Program-made: the position numbers and the translations under genes
Notes under the pieces: generated by a model
The model's database searches: none
Told to the model about the DNA's origin: nothing
Seen by the model: only the letters and a program-made list of their open reading frames with translations
NCBI GenBank assembly: GCA_003427395.1
Contig: BFEA01000006.1
Span: 4,930,357-4,991,357, forward strand
DNA length: 61,001 bases
Direction: 5' to 3'
DNA from: Chara braunii
Lineage: Eukaryota; Streptophyta; Charophyceae; Charales; Characeae
Shown: positions 31,685 through 42,093 of the stretch, one piece after another
How positions within the stretch are numbered: the first letter of the stretch is position 1
Layout of the letters: each line of letters starts with the position of its first letter

Positions 31685-33230
31685 AACCTCGGATCTCAAC
31701 CGCAAATCCTTTCCCTGGAAGGTGGTCTGGGGTACCCCTCGTCCTCGCCCAAGCGAACCTCGGATCTCAGAAGTCGGGTTGGCTCCACCACAACAGCATG
31801 GTATCCTCCCTCATGAGCGGTCCACTCCGAGTCGTTAGTAGGACCGGCCCCTAAGGCAAAAAACCCCCGCCTCATATGCCTCCTAGGAAAGGGAAAAACG
31901 TTTGCCACGGCAGGCAAAACGATCCCTCGTCGCCTGACGTCAAGGGTAACTGAGACGAGAAAGGAGATCATAGAAGAGTAAATCATTCAGACAGACAGGC
32001 ATCGACATGCAGGGTCATTCGGGAAAGAACGGGTAACCTCAAGAAAAAGTTTATGTCCAATTGATTTCTTCTCTTTGTGTGATTATATTCCATTTCGTCA
32101 TCCACTGGTTTCCCATCCCTTCAACATGCATGCAAGCGAGAAATAGAAGACAACCAGCCTTCTATTCATTTCCATTGACATGGTTAGATTCCTCTTTTTC
32201 AGGCATCCTACTACCTACTTGCACATCAAATCAAACAACAAGTTCAAAAGAAAACAATGCAAGTTCAAATTCACATCAGACTTCCATTCACACACGCAAA
32301 CACACATTTCCTCTACCTTTTCAGTGAACGTTGAAAGAACAGGTCAAGCAAGTGCGGGTTCACACAGATGTGAAGGGGTCCGAGTCAAACTGACCTCGAG
32401 TGAAATTGATGTACGGCTCACTCAAGAAAAACGTATAAATTCTCGCCTTCAGATAACTTTCACAACCAGTTGTCGGCAAAGTGTTCCACACCACTCCCTT
32501 GCGACGACCGCCTGCCACAATACCTTCTCAACACACAATCACTTCCCAATAATCTGACGACGTCTCAGCATCGCCGTCACACTAACCGCACCACCACGCC
32601 GTTGCCGTCAATACCAGAGCACGCTGCCGCAAAGTGTCCCTCACAATCAAAGCAAAACAGGCAGTCTCACGCACCACTGCCGTTAATGTTGCCACCAACC
32701 ACCACTAGCATCTCCGCAACACCATCATCAACGTCAAAGTGTTGTCGTCGCGCTATGCGGACAACATAACGCCAACACTAACTCAAAAAAAACATGCCGC
32801 CACTTTGACGGCAATTCACCTGTGTCAATGCTTCACCGCCGCAAAAAAAACGGGCAACGCTTTCGCGGCAGCACCCAAAATACGTTGTTGCCGCCGTGCA
32901 AAACGGGCAGCGCTTCCGCGCCACCGCCTAGAACGCACTGCGGCCGTCGTGCGAAACGGGCAGCGCTTCCGCGCCACCACCTAGAATGCACTGTCGCCGC
33001 TGTGCAAAACGGGCAGTCTCCCCTGCATCGCTTGCCGAAGACCTGCCGCTGCCGTGCACAACAGGCAGTCTCCCCTGCACCGCTTGCTGAAGACCTGCCG
33101 CGAACAACAGTACCTCCCGCTGGCACCATGCAGCAAGGTGGCTATGGCAGCCTCTCCCTTCCTCTCTTACTGGAGACCCCCACTCCCCACTCCTCTCATC
33201 ACTCTCCACTCCATCCAGCAGTTACGGGGG
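31685..33230 (-). repeat. TATA-palindrome family, inverted copy 2
   Basis: Reverse complement matches 33,900-35,950: CGGAGTGGACCG and CCCGACTTCTGAG (31,860-31,690), GTCAGTTTGACTCGG...GTGTGAACCC...CTTGACC (32,400-32,340), AGGTAGAGGAAA and GGCTGCCATAGC (33,145). The TATA region itself is not present on this copy's side; the inverted junction with copy 1 is at about 31,680. Confidence 0.8.
32829..33103. repeat. Minisatellite, about five 53-bp units
   Basis: Units are built on GCCGTGCAAAACGGGCAG(C/T) followed by CGCTTCCGCGCCACC or a related CTCCCCTGCA(C/T)CGCTTGC block. The last two units form a distinct subtype. It makes long open frames on both strands that I do not regard as genes. Confidence 0.92.
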
Positions 33231-33298
33231 GAACTCTCATAGCATACCCCTCTAGTGATCGTTTTAGGGGCCACTCGTGCATGGAGAACTGAGCCAGA

Positions 33299-33450
33299 AG
33301 AAGCGTGGTTCATGGTTAATAGTTGGAACAGAGCGCGGCTTGGAACTCATGTCCTGGTTGGCCTCCCCACAAGAAGCGTGGTTCATGGTTACTAGTTGGA
33401 ACAGAGCGCGACTTGGCACTCTTGTCGTGGTTGGCCTCGCCACAAGAAGC
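33299..33450 (+). repeat. 72-bp tandem duplication
   Basis: AGAAGCGTGGTTCATGGTTA starts at 33,299 and 33,371; a third truncated copy begins AGAAGCGAGG at 33,443. Confidence 0.95.
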
Positions 33451-33739
33451 GAGGACCAATGGGGTCGATGAGGCGAGCAAGGCTTGGATAGCTAGAGCCG
33501 AGAACCACCCTTCCCAGCAGGGTCAATGAGGGTCGGGAGGACAAGGCAACCAACAGAATTTCAAAGTGGGTCCTCGTCCTTAATAGGGCATCCAGTGTTT
33601 GGTTGTTTAAGTCGATCGCCTACTTGTATAGTGGTAGCCGGATTACTTGCAGATGGCATTCACACCAAAGGTAGAGTGAAAGCGTAGTCATCACTATAGC
33701 GTCAGCATCTTAACTTTGCTTGGAAGTTGGGATGTCAGC

Positions 33740-36340
33740 ATTTCTTTGCTAGCAGTCAAGTTGTGGGCAAAGCAGCTGGCCACATGCCATCAGCTGGCTA
33801 TAAAAGCCAGCACTCCACCCAGCAGCCTCACACTTGTGGCAGTGTTGCTCGGGCATTCACTTGAGTGAATGCTGGCTGGCTGCTGCATGCTGCTGGAGAA
33901 GGGTGGTGCTACCGGTGGAGGTGCTGCTGGTGGAGTGGAGGTCTGCAGGGAGTTGGAGGAGGAGAAGGGAGGCAGCCATAGCTAAGGGCTAGGAGCTTTT
34001 TGCCCCACCCTTGTGCATGTGTTGTGTGTGTGGGCTGGTGCAACGGCGGTAAAACTGCGTCAGGGTCCGGACGGCGCGGCAACCGGCACCTATGTTAGTG
34101 GGGTTGTGCTGTCGAACTGTCGCTGTGGCATCACCACCTTCCTAAGGGAAGGTGCTGCCGGATTTGCTGCGCGGTGCCGCTGTTTTTTTTTTAATGTGTG
34201 GGAAGTTGCCGGATTTGTTGCGCGGCACCGCTGTTTTTTTTAATGTGTGGGGAGGTACTGCTCGATCAGCGGCACGACAATGACAATGTATACGGTGCGA
34301 TCATGCTGCCAAAGTTGGCGGCCGCAGCAACATTTTCATTGAGGTTATGTTGTCCGGTTTGCGGTACGTCGGCAGCACTATTGTGAGGAAAAATGTTGCG
34401 GGTCTTTTGCGTCACAGTGGAGGCAGTTTTTTGTGTGTGATCTGGCGGCGGTATTGAGGGGCAGCCATGGTACCAATTTTAACAGCGCAGCAAGCAATGG
34501 TCCGCCATTATTTTTGTGGTGCGCAGCAGCTATGGTGGATTTCAGTATGGCCTAGAGGTTGGGCTAGCGTTCGTGCACGATTGGGTCTGTGCGGTAGCGG
34601 TGAGTGGACCGACGGCGTGAAGATGGCACAGAGTGAGTGCTCGGGGCAATGGCTATTGGAGTCGCGGCACAAGTGGTTTTCAGCCAGAACCACCTTTACT
34701 TTTCTTGTGGAGTGCGAAGCGAGCGGTTGAGTTTTGGACCAACTGGTGTTGCGGGAGATGGTGTGGGACGACATTGAGACCATCTGGGACCATTTTGGGA
34801 CTAGGTGGGACTGGTTATTGTGATCAGGACCGGCATGTTGGTGTGGCTATTGTGAGCGTACATGGTGACTGGAGGTGGCGTGGACATGCGGTTGACTAGG
34901 ACTGTCCTTAGAGGATGTGGTGCCGTTTGAACTGCAATCGTGGGTGCCTTGACACTGTCCGGGTCGTTGAGAAGACGTTGGATTTATTCTTTGGAGCACC
35001 CTCCTGGAGGGTTATTCCACTCGAGTTTTCTCAATGGACCCGGCTCTTGCTCATTCGGATACTTGGTAGAGGATGCAGACCGTGACTCAGGAGAAGGGCC
35101 ACGACTTGTGGAGTTGTGAGCCACATATTTTTTACAACGGTCATTTTATTTTGATTGAAATATTATTCGGCTTTCTTGACTGAGCCGATTCAAACTTTTC
35201 ATTCAAGGTCAGTTGATCGACTCAGATTTCCTCTCACACCTATGTGAACCGACACTTTGCTTGACCCTGTTCGTTTTGAATATTCGAGAGAATAGGTAGA
35301 GGAAAGTTGTGTGAGTCATGCATGTGAATGGTGAGGTCTGACTTGAGTATGGGATTGCATTGGTGTTCTCTTGAACTTGTTGTCTTTGCGTGTTCTGCAG
35401 GTAGGTATAAGGATGCTTGCAAAGGAGATTGATTATGCATGTTTGAGATAAAGAAAAGGATTATCCTCTTTTCGCTTCCACCTGCTTACTTGTGAAAGTG
35501 AAAATTGTCAGTTTGGAAAAGATTAATTCAATGAGTGTCATAAAATGAATTTGATTGGAATAAAGCAAATAACGTCAAACGGACTTAGTCTTCTCCCAAG
35601 GAATGACCCTTTTTGTCCCGAATGACCTCATTTGTCTATACCTGTCCAAATGATTTTCATTTTCTATCTCCTTTTGATTCTTTTCGTCCAAGTTACCCTT
35701 AACTTAGGAGAATTGAGAATATATGATAGTTATTTGTAGTGGACACATCCTCTATCTTCAGGAAGCATTTGGGGCGGGTGTTCATTGCTTTAGGAGTCGG
35801 CCCTGTTATCGACCCGGAGTGGACCGTTCTACGTGGGAATACTTCGCCGATTCGATGCAGACGGCCCGACTTCTGAGTTCCAAGTCTTGTGCTCGGACGA
35901 GGACGAGGACGAGGAATACCCCAAACCACTTCATAGAGGGAGAGGCATGCCATATTTCAAGCAATTCCCCTTGTCAAAAATCGTTCGTAAAGCAGACTGT
36001 CATCTAAAAAGATTGGGAATGTATGGAGATGGATGTGTGCGTGTTTAATCTTAGGTCGGCGGTAGGCTGAAATGAATGATTTTGGCAGCGCATCGCAAGT
36101 CAAAATTAAGGCGACCGATTACTTCGTCGGCTGCATTAACCTTATTGTTGGTAGCAAACTCCTCGTTGGCGGTTGTATGATTGTTTTGTGATATTCGACC
36201 TGAGGCGGTCGGATTGTTTTTTATCTTATGTTGTTGAATGTATCAAATGATGATTTGGATTCTCCCAGTTATTACTTTGGATCTGATGTACATTCTTATC
36301 GGTTGCGGTCAACTCTTTTTTTTGTAATTACGGATAGTTG
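33740..36340 (+). repeat. TATA-palindrome family, copy 3 (long)
   Basis: About 2.6 kb of non-coding sequence collinear with 48,860-51,580. Shared landmarks: TATA palindrome, CAGCCATAGC/CCTATAGCC...AAGGCTA, GGTTTTCAGCCAG(A/G)(A/G)CCACC, TTTTGGGAC(T/C)AGGTGGGA, GGTGACTGGAGG, GAATATTCGA(G/A)AGAA, AAGGATGCTTGCAAAGGAGA, GAGTGGACCGTTCTACG, GGCGGTAGGC and ATGTATCAAATGATGATTTG. No protein is conserved between copies, so the family is conserved as DNA or RNA only. Confidence 0.92.
33793..33811 (+). promoter_or_regulatory. TATA box inside a palindrome
   Basis: GCTGGCTATAAAAGCCAGC, with perfect 6-bp arms around TATAAAA, followed about 30 bp later by CTCACACTTGTGGCAGTG, the likely start region. Confidence 0.75.
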
Positions 36341-36735
36341 TTATAGATTTTGTTTGACTGTGTGTCTAAGGGACTAGGATCGAGTTGGGTTTCACGCTTG
36401 GTTGACACCGTCCTAATCGACCGGCGTCTGCTTCGTACTTAGGAGATCAACGCCCTAAGGAACGGACAGGGGTGGTGACAGCCCCTTAGGGAAGGCAAGC
36501 TTATGCCCCGCAGGAACCTATCCTGTCGTAGGGGACCGTGGAATGTACAACCGGCGCACCCGGCTAGAGCAGCGAAGGGACGACGCAACCACGACCGTCT
36601 CGGCGGCTCGCGGGATTAGTTAGGCGTCATTCCCGAGTTGTCTCTTGGTTTTGATTGTGTTAAACTCCTGCGTGACATGGCCGGGAGGGCTCCCGCGCTT
36701 TGCAAAAAGGCGGGAGCCGATGCGCTCGACAGCGA

Positions 36736-37295
36736 AATTCCGTTGTCGTAGCCGCTTGGAAAGTAGTCGGGGCATTGGTGAGACCGAAAGGCATGACGAT
36801 CCACTCAAAGTGCCCATACCGCGTCTTGAATGAGGTTTTGTACCGATCTCTTGGCTGGATCTCAATCTGGTGATATCCGAACTTGAGGTCAAACTTCGAG
36901 AAGTACTTGGCTCCGCCTAGTCGCTCGAGAAGATCATCGATTCGCGAGAGAGGGCCGGCGTTCTCGATCGTTTGCACGTTAAGTTTCCGACAATCGATAC
37001 ACAAACGAAGGTCCTTGTTCTTCTTCTGGACGAAGAGAACAGGGGCACCGTATGGCGAACAGCTAGGGCGAATCCAACCCTTGGTCAAAAGGTCATCTAG
37101 TTGTGCCCGAAGCACTTGAAGTTCCTCTTCGCTCATTCGCGACAGTCGATACACAAACGAAGGTCCTTGTTCTTCTTCCGAACAAAGAGAACGGGGGCAC
37201 CGTATGGCGAACAGCTAGGGCGAATCCAGCCCTTGGTCAAGAGGTCATCTAGTTGTGCCCGAAGCACTTGGAGCTCCTCTTTGCTCATTCGGTAG
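36736..37295 (-). pseudogene. Gypsy I RT, N-terminal part
   Basis: Minus strand: [92 protein letters not shown] and [19 protein letters not shown], in the order of gypsy reverse transcriptases, stopping at the nested insertion. A 152-bp tandem duplication (36,989-37,140 and 37,141-37,292) repeats the first 50 codons out of frame. Confidence 0.95.
36989..37292. repeat. 152-bp tandem duplication in RT
   Basis: GACA(A/G)TCGATACACAAACGAA starts at 36,989 and 37,141. Copies differ at about 8 sites. 152 is not a multiple of three, so it destroys the RT frame. Confidence 0.95.
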
Positions 37296-37486
37296 ATGCA
37301 TCCGCACAGAAATACAGTGTCGTCCTCGAGAGTGATCCTGTGGCGTATGGGTCAATCTGGTACTACTTCGGTGGGAGCTTGGAAGACATCCTGGCAGGTT
37401 CAACTCCAAGGTGGTGACGAGTCTTTGCCACTCCGTCAGCCATTCTCGTGATGGTTGCTGACCTTGAAAGATGCATCAGATCTTGT

Positions 37487-38484
37487 TCAAGGCGTAACGT
37501 TTGTCGTTGTTGACCATGAACCAGTCTTCCACTTCTTCTCGAATTCGGAGGCCATGTGAGTCATGAAAGCTTGCGCCCCTCTAATGAGTTGGAGGTAGAG
37601 TGCCTCAAGCCGCCGTAGTGGTGGCGTGTGGTGTACATCCGCCTCTGTGTTGAATGCCATCCACCATTGCAACGGATCAGTCTTGTGGTAGTCGTCGAAC
37701 TTCTCAATTTTGAAGTTCGACATCTTCCATTCCTTGACGACGACGGTCGTTCGTTGTTGAATACAGCCGCTGAGCGTCTGCAGCTGATTGTTGACTATCG
37801 ATGCTCCAACAAACTGGCTGATGTCGCCAAGGGATGCTACCACGTGGTTGATCCGCTCCTCGAGTTGCTTGGCTTGGGCGGCCAAAGTTGGGCTGCACTC
37901 TGCCACTACACTGCTCGTCGACTCAACTGCAGACAGTCGTGCCAACCCTATGCTGACAGTGGTTTGCAACTGGTCGTTGATGGCCTGCTGGTCGCTGTTC
38001 GCGGTCCACAAGTTGGCGATCTTCTATTCCAGTGTTTGAAAAGTTGTTTCGTACCGGATGAAGATCTGTTGCATGGCCAGCAGGTCGCGCTGTTGCCAAT
38101 TCCACGTGTATAGCAGGTTTTTCGTCAGTACCGCTATTGCCTCCTTGCTTCTTTCTTCCTCCTTCCTTTGTTCGCTTGAAAGTGTTGTTGTTGAAGTACC
38201 CTCCGGTACGTGGCTTCTTCGTGGGCGAGCTCCATTGTAGCTTGGTAACGAACTTGATTCTGACTTGCCTTCGTCTGCTGCTGTTGTAACCATGCAGCTG
38301 CTGCAGCTTCTGCTGCGGCCTGCTGACGTGCTGCCTCGGCCTCTGCCAGTTGTCGTTGGATCGCCTGCTGGCGGGCGGCTTCTTCCTGTTCCCATTTGCG
38401 AAGTTCAGCTGCAGTAGTCTCCGAGTATAGCTGGAGACGTTCAAGAAACGCTAGTCGCATTTCATCTGCCTGCTGAACTGGCAC
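37487..38484 (-). pseudogene. Gypsy I gag
   Basis: Start at 38,484 gives an Ala/Gln/Glu-rich coiled-coil region (LRKWEQEEAARQQAIQRQLA...). After frameshifts near 38,150 and 38,020 it continues with a second helical part (QAKQLEERINHVVASL) and the capsid-like signature FKIEKFDDYHKTDPLQWWMA, ending LQLIRGAQAFMTHMASEFE near 37,540. No zinc knuckle or protease is seen between here and RT, so that segment seems deleted. Confidence 0.85.
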
Positions 38485-38879
38485 TCGCGGAGCTGGCTTG
38501 TGAATTTGCGTCAGTGGTGGCGGTCATGACAGTGCATCTTTTGTGCGGGATCCGAGGTGTCGTTGGTCCCTGTTGGGGCTTGGTTTCCTTGGATCTGCAC
38601 TCTGCAAGTCGTTGATTGTGGCGCATTTAGTGGTCCTGGCTTCGTTGCTGCTGACGTGTCACTGCTGAGGTGGCACGCTGACGATTTGGCAATGTGTTGT
38701 CGAGGGACGCTGAGGTGGCACGTTGCTCACATGGCCAGGGACTGAAGTTCGCAGTACCGAGAGGAGGAGAGAGAAGGTAGGGGTGGGAAGCAGGGAGGGA
38801 GGCACGCAATGCACAGACAGTCCCTTCCTGTCCCTAACCTCGAACGAGACACTAATCAAGAAAATTTCCCCCCCACGAA
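38485..38879 (-). other. Leader of gypsy I, no gene
   Basis: Untranslated leader between PBS and gag on the minus strand. It has GAGGTGGCACG repeated at about 38,669 and 38,710. Confidence 0.5.
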
Positions 38880-39095
38880 AAAAAAATCCAATTTTCAAAA
38901 ATTAAATATTAAATATTTAATTATTTAATTAAATAAATTTTAATCAAAAAATACGAATTAATTAAGTAAAACTTTAATTTTGGCAGAAATTAAATATTTA
39001 ATTAAAGAATATTTAAATTTGCAAAAATTAATTGGCAAGAGTTAAATATTTAATTAAAAAATACTAAAATGAGTAAAGTTTAAGCAAAATTAAAC
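38880..39095. repeat. AT-only tract built on TTAAATATTTAATTA
   Basis: TAAATATTTAATTA or a close variant appears about four times in a stretch with almost no G or C, an abrupt contrast with both sides. It can form many small hairpins. Confidence 0.9.
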
Positions 39096-39097
39096 AT

Positions 39098-39840
39098 TTG
39101 GATCCTGATCATTCCCAAAGTGCAAATTCATAATGAAAGACAATGCCACCCAATTGCGAAAGAAATGAAAGCACTTGCAAAGAGATAAAGACCAGAGAAG
39201 AGGGAAAGAAGAAGAAGAAGAAGAAGAAGTACACCAGCAAGACCAATGACAAATCCCCCCTTCTCTCTCCACCTTCCTCCTCCTCCTTAACCTCTCCAAT
39301 CTTATTCTTCTTCCCAATAATAATAATAACAATGAGTGGATGAACAAGAATCAATATCTGAAGTTCCCTCTTACTGCTGACACAACAACAACCATAACAG
39401 CTCCACCATGGTTATGGCTTCCCCCCCTTCTTCCACTTCTCACAGGCCTAGGCTACGGCAGACAACTGAGGGCTCTGCCCCTCTCTGTGCACAGGACAAC
39501 ACAAGCAGCTATGGCGCTGCACTCCTGTCCAAAGGACAACCCAAAGCAGCTACGCCGCCGCTTCCCATGCCTGACTCTGCCTCGAGCTTCCTTGGTGCGG
39601 CACTACCCCAACTGGGGCCTTCCAGATGCAGCGCCCAACAAGGTGATGAAGATGGTGTCCACCATAGCCAGGTAGGTGACTCTCCTCCTTCGCCCCCTTC
39701 TTCCTCCTCCTCGAGCTGGGCTGCTCGCCATAGCCAGGCTGCGCGCCCAGCTGCCCTTCACCTCATGGCAGCGCTGTACCAGTCCAGCGCTTGGCTCAGC
39801 AGCATCTCGCCAATCCTTGCATACCGCAAATGAGGAGGAG
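39098..39840 (+). repeat. GAA-tract family copy 2 with exon-like segment
   Basis: Begins with the GAA-tract sequence shared with 19,158 and 46,040, then continues with coding-like sequence shared with 45,720-45,390 minus: DNPKQL, then ASLVRHYPNWGLPDAAPN and KVMKMVSTIA ending at 39,670, directly followed by GGTAGGTGACTC, a splice-donor-like site. The peptide is conserved between copies while flanks differ. I do not recognise the protein. It lies in the leader of gypsy I, so it is either captured or inserted there. Confidence 0.72.
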
Positions 39841-40667
39841 CTACTATAGCGGCCTACTGGCCTCTTGGGCAGTGACTTTCTAGGCCGAGCGGCCTCCCAG
39901 CAACCGGTACCTCCTCCCTTTCGGAGGGAAACATCATTGCAGGCTCTGCTGTCGTCCGGAGAGGCCCTAGACCCGGGCTACTTGGACTGGTACCGGCCTA
40001 CCTCTAACATACTGCTACTGGGCCTCTAAAAATGCCAATTTTTTGTCTTCTTCAGCTCGGCCTACCTGCTACTTGAGTGGTATCGGCCTACCTGCTACTT
40101 GAGTGTTTTCCCCCGCTGCTCTAAGTGTCGCGGGTCTACCCCCGCTAAGTGTTTTTCCCCGCTGCAACCCTCAAAGTCACGGCCACAGGTAAGTACCGGC
40201 CCTGAGGGGCCTTTCAACCAACAAGTACCCTTGCGGGTCACACACACACTCAGCCGACAAGCACTCAGACAGGCATGCAAACCAGTAGGCACGCACACAC
40301 ACACAGACATGGAAACCAGAGCAGAATGCGGGAATCTCAGCAAGGCATTCATTCCAGCGGCAAATCCCAGAAATCAGCAGTGTTCTCAGTCTGTGTTTTT
40401 GGAGGGTCATTACATAAATAATTTCATGAAATTTAATCGGGAGAATTTAGCATCATTACGAGGTCATGAAGTAAGTAGAAGATCAATGGTAATAGGAAGA
40501 GACACAATTTGCTGTAAAGATTCAACCTTTAGTCGCCTTAAAGATGCAATTCGCAAAAAGTGTAAGTCCCCTGAAATTGCAGTTCGAATGTGGCCGTGCT
40601 CAGGCCCGATTTGCCTTAATTGGCGCGGTGCCTGGCTGGCACTTACTTCCCATAGGCTTGATAGGTT
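39841..40667. other. Mixed leader sequence; AT-rich frame of unknown origin
   Basis: Includes the dispersed CA repeat (40,230-40,310, like 20,678) and an open AT-rich stretch at 40,396-40,590 reading (G)HYINNFMKFNRENLASLRG, HEVSRRSMVIGRDTICCKD and so on, whose composition resembles organellar DNA. I could not identify the gene. Confidence 0.4.
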
Positions 40668-40761
40668 GTTAGATTAGGTTAGGGCTAACCTTAATTAGCA
40701 CTTAAGCCTAGGTCGTTAGATTAGGTTAGGGCTAACCCTAATTCGCAATTAATTAGGTTAA
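40668..40761. repeat. 47-bp tandem duplication, GTTAGATTAGGTTAGGGCTA
   Basis: Starts at 40,668 and 40,715. Telomere-like wording (TTAGGG, CCCTAA) occurs but no regular TTTAGGG array. Confidence 0.85.
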
Positions 40762-40816
40762 TCGTGATTAGCAATTTCCTAATTGCACGCAGTAGGGAGA
40801 AAAGTACAGGTTTAGA

Positions 40817-40817
40817 T

Positions 40818-40866
<49 letters not shown>
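40817..40866. repeat. (AATC)n microsatellite
   Basis: About 12 perfect AATC units. Confidence 0.97.
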
Positions 40867-40867
<1 letters not shown>

Positions 40868-40891
40868 CATGAGTCAGTCCAATGCTGGTCT

Positions 40892-40903
40892 GCTCCGATA
40901 CCA
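40892..40903 (-). promoter_or_regulatory. Primer-binding site of gypsy I (initiator-Met type)
   Basis: Minus strand TGGTATCGGAGC, three bases after the LTR end GCAACA. It differs by one base from TGGTATCAGAGC, the common plant PBS complementary to the 3' end of initiator tRNA-Met. Confidence 0.9.
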
Positions 40904-40906
40904 AAT

Positions 40907-42088
40907 TGTTGCATACTCGTGAAACACAGTCATAAGTATGGCGCAGATTCCCAGAACCGACCAGATAATACAGAGTTAATACAAATACAGATACAGCAGA
41001 AGACTTGATGCACATGGACTGACTCTGACCTGACTCAGACTGCAACGAAACACTCTCAACATGCATCCGTGGTGTGAAAGCCCTGCCTTGGACACAGAAG
41101 AGAAGGCCAGGGTCTAAGATCATACACGGACGAATGGGGGGAGAGGGGAGACCAAAAGGAGGAGGAGAGGAAAGCTGACGTCAGCACCCTGGATCCAGAT
41201 ATGGTATCTCGAAAGTCATAAGTAACGCAAATCCAAAATGTTGTGAATACAAAGTCTCACAGTGTCCCAGATGTCGATCTCCCAAAATCAAGATACATCC
41301 CTAGAAGTAGATGAAGTCAGATCCCAGAAGTAGTACTCAACCAATGTCTCAATGTTACTATCTCAACTGTCATCAGAACTCGTCACCATCCTTCGTACTC
41401 GGAGAGGTCCAGTAGAGTAGAGACTTAGACCTGGAGGGTAGGAGGAGAGAGAGAGAGAGAGAGAGAGGGAGAAGACGGAGAAAAGGCAAGGCTTTTCTCC
41501 CTGGTACCTGAAGTGGTGGCCATGGCGCTGCAAGGGCTGGCGTTGAGCTGCGGGCTGGGCCGGTGGCTGGCGGTGCTCCACTTCTGCGCTAGTTCTTCCT
41601 CGCCGCTGGGCTCCTCCTCTCCTCACTGCTCATGCTAACGCTGGGGCGCTGCGCTAATGCTGCTAACGCTGCAACGCTGCACTAATCCTGAAGACTAACG
41701 CGTAGACTAACCTCCTGTCTACTAACCTCTCCTGACTGAGGCTGGTACCCAGCTTATATCGTGCTGGGTCGGCCTCAGCCCTACCGAGTGCCTTCGGGTC
41801 TGAGCCGTTGATCGGGCCCAACGGTTCAGATCCGATTTCGAAACTGAAACAGTGGCGCCCAAACTGCGCCGCCGGCCGGTCCTACCGATGGACCGGTACC
41901 TGGCCTCACCAACTAGCCGTTGGGTCTGGTGGGGTCTAAACGAGGCCTACCGGACCCTAAACTGAACCAACTATTCCTAGGCCTACCTGGACCTATCTGG
42001 GACTGCCGTGACCTGGTACCTAGGCCTAAGCCGTGCCTACTACAGAACCGGGCCCTAACTGGGGCCCGTGTGGTATCAGTATGCCACA
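40907..42088 (-). repeat. 5' LTR of gypsy I
   Basis: 1,182 bp matching 25,571-26,820. It has the same end sequences and the same internal landmarks (GAATGGGGGGAGAGGGGAGA, AG microsatellite at 41,444-41,468, GGGCCCTAACTGGGGCCCGT). Confidence 0.96.
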
Positions 42089-42093
42089 TCCAC

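Larger units (their letters stand above)
28976..36732. mobile_element. Nested 7.76-kb element splitting gypsy I RT (TGTC...GACA ends)
   Basis: The gypsy I RT reads [11 protein letters not shown] up to 36,733 and resumes with DLLDRT at 28,975, so everything between is inserted. The insert begins TGTCAGGACAG and ends GCTCGACA on the plus strand: TG...CA ends with a 4-bp inverted TGTC/GACA. Flanks are GCGG and GCGA, a possible 4-bp target duplication with one change. It has no recognisable protein. Both ends have relatives in the window (36,400-36,732 at 8429; 28,976 onward at 47,502), so this is a repeated family. It may be a large non-autonomous LTR element or a solo LTR bearing further insertions. 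Confidence 0.75.
25566..42093 (-). mobile_element. Ty3/gypsy chromovirus I with perfect target duplication
   Basis: A complete LTR retrotransposon on the minus strand: 5' LTR 42,088-40,907, PBS 40,903-40,892, gag 38,484-37,487, RT from 37,295, interrupted at 36,735-28,976 by a nested element, then RT rest, RNase H, integrase and chromodomain to 26,926, purine-rich tract, and 3' LTR 26,820-25,571. Both outer flanks are TCCAC (25,566-25,570 and 42,089-42,093), a perfect 5-bp duplication expected for this superfamily. LTRs begin TGTGGCA and end GCAACA on the minus strand. Protease is not visible and several frames are broken, so the element is dead. Removing the nested insert leaves about 8.8 kb. 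Confidence 0.95.

Noticed and set aside
38134-38484. Host coiled-coil protein
   Set aside because: It continues into gypsy capsid-like sequence and lies exactly where gag is expected between PBS and RT.
40668-40761. Interstitial telomere
   Set aside because: Only isolated TTAGGG/CCCTAA words inside a two-copy 47-bp duplication; no regular array.
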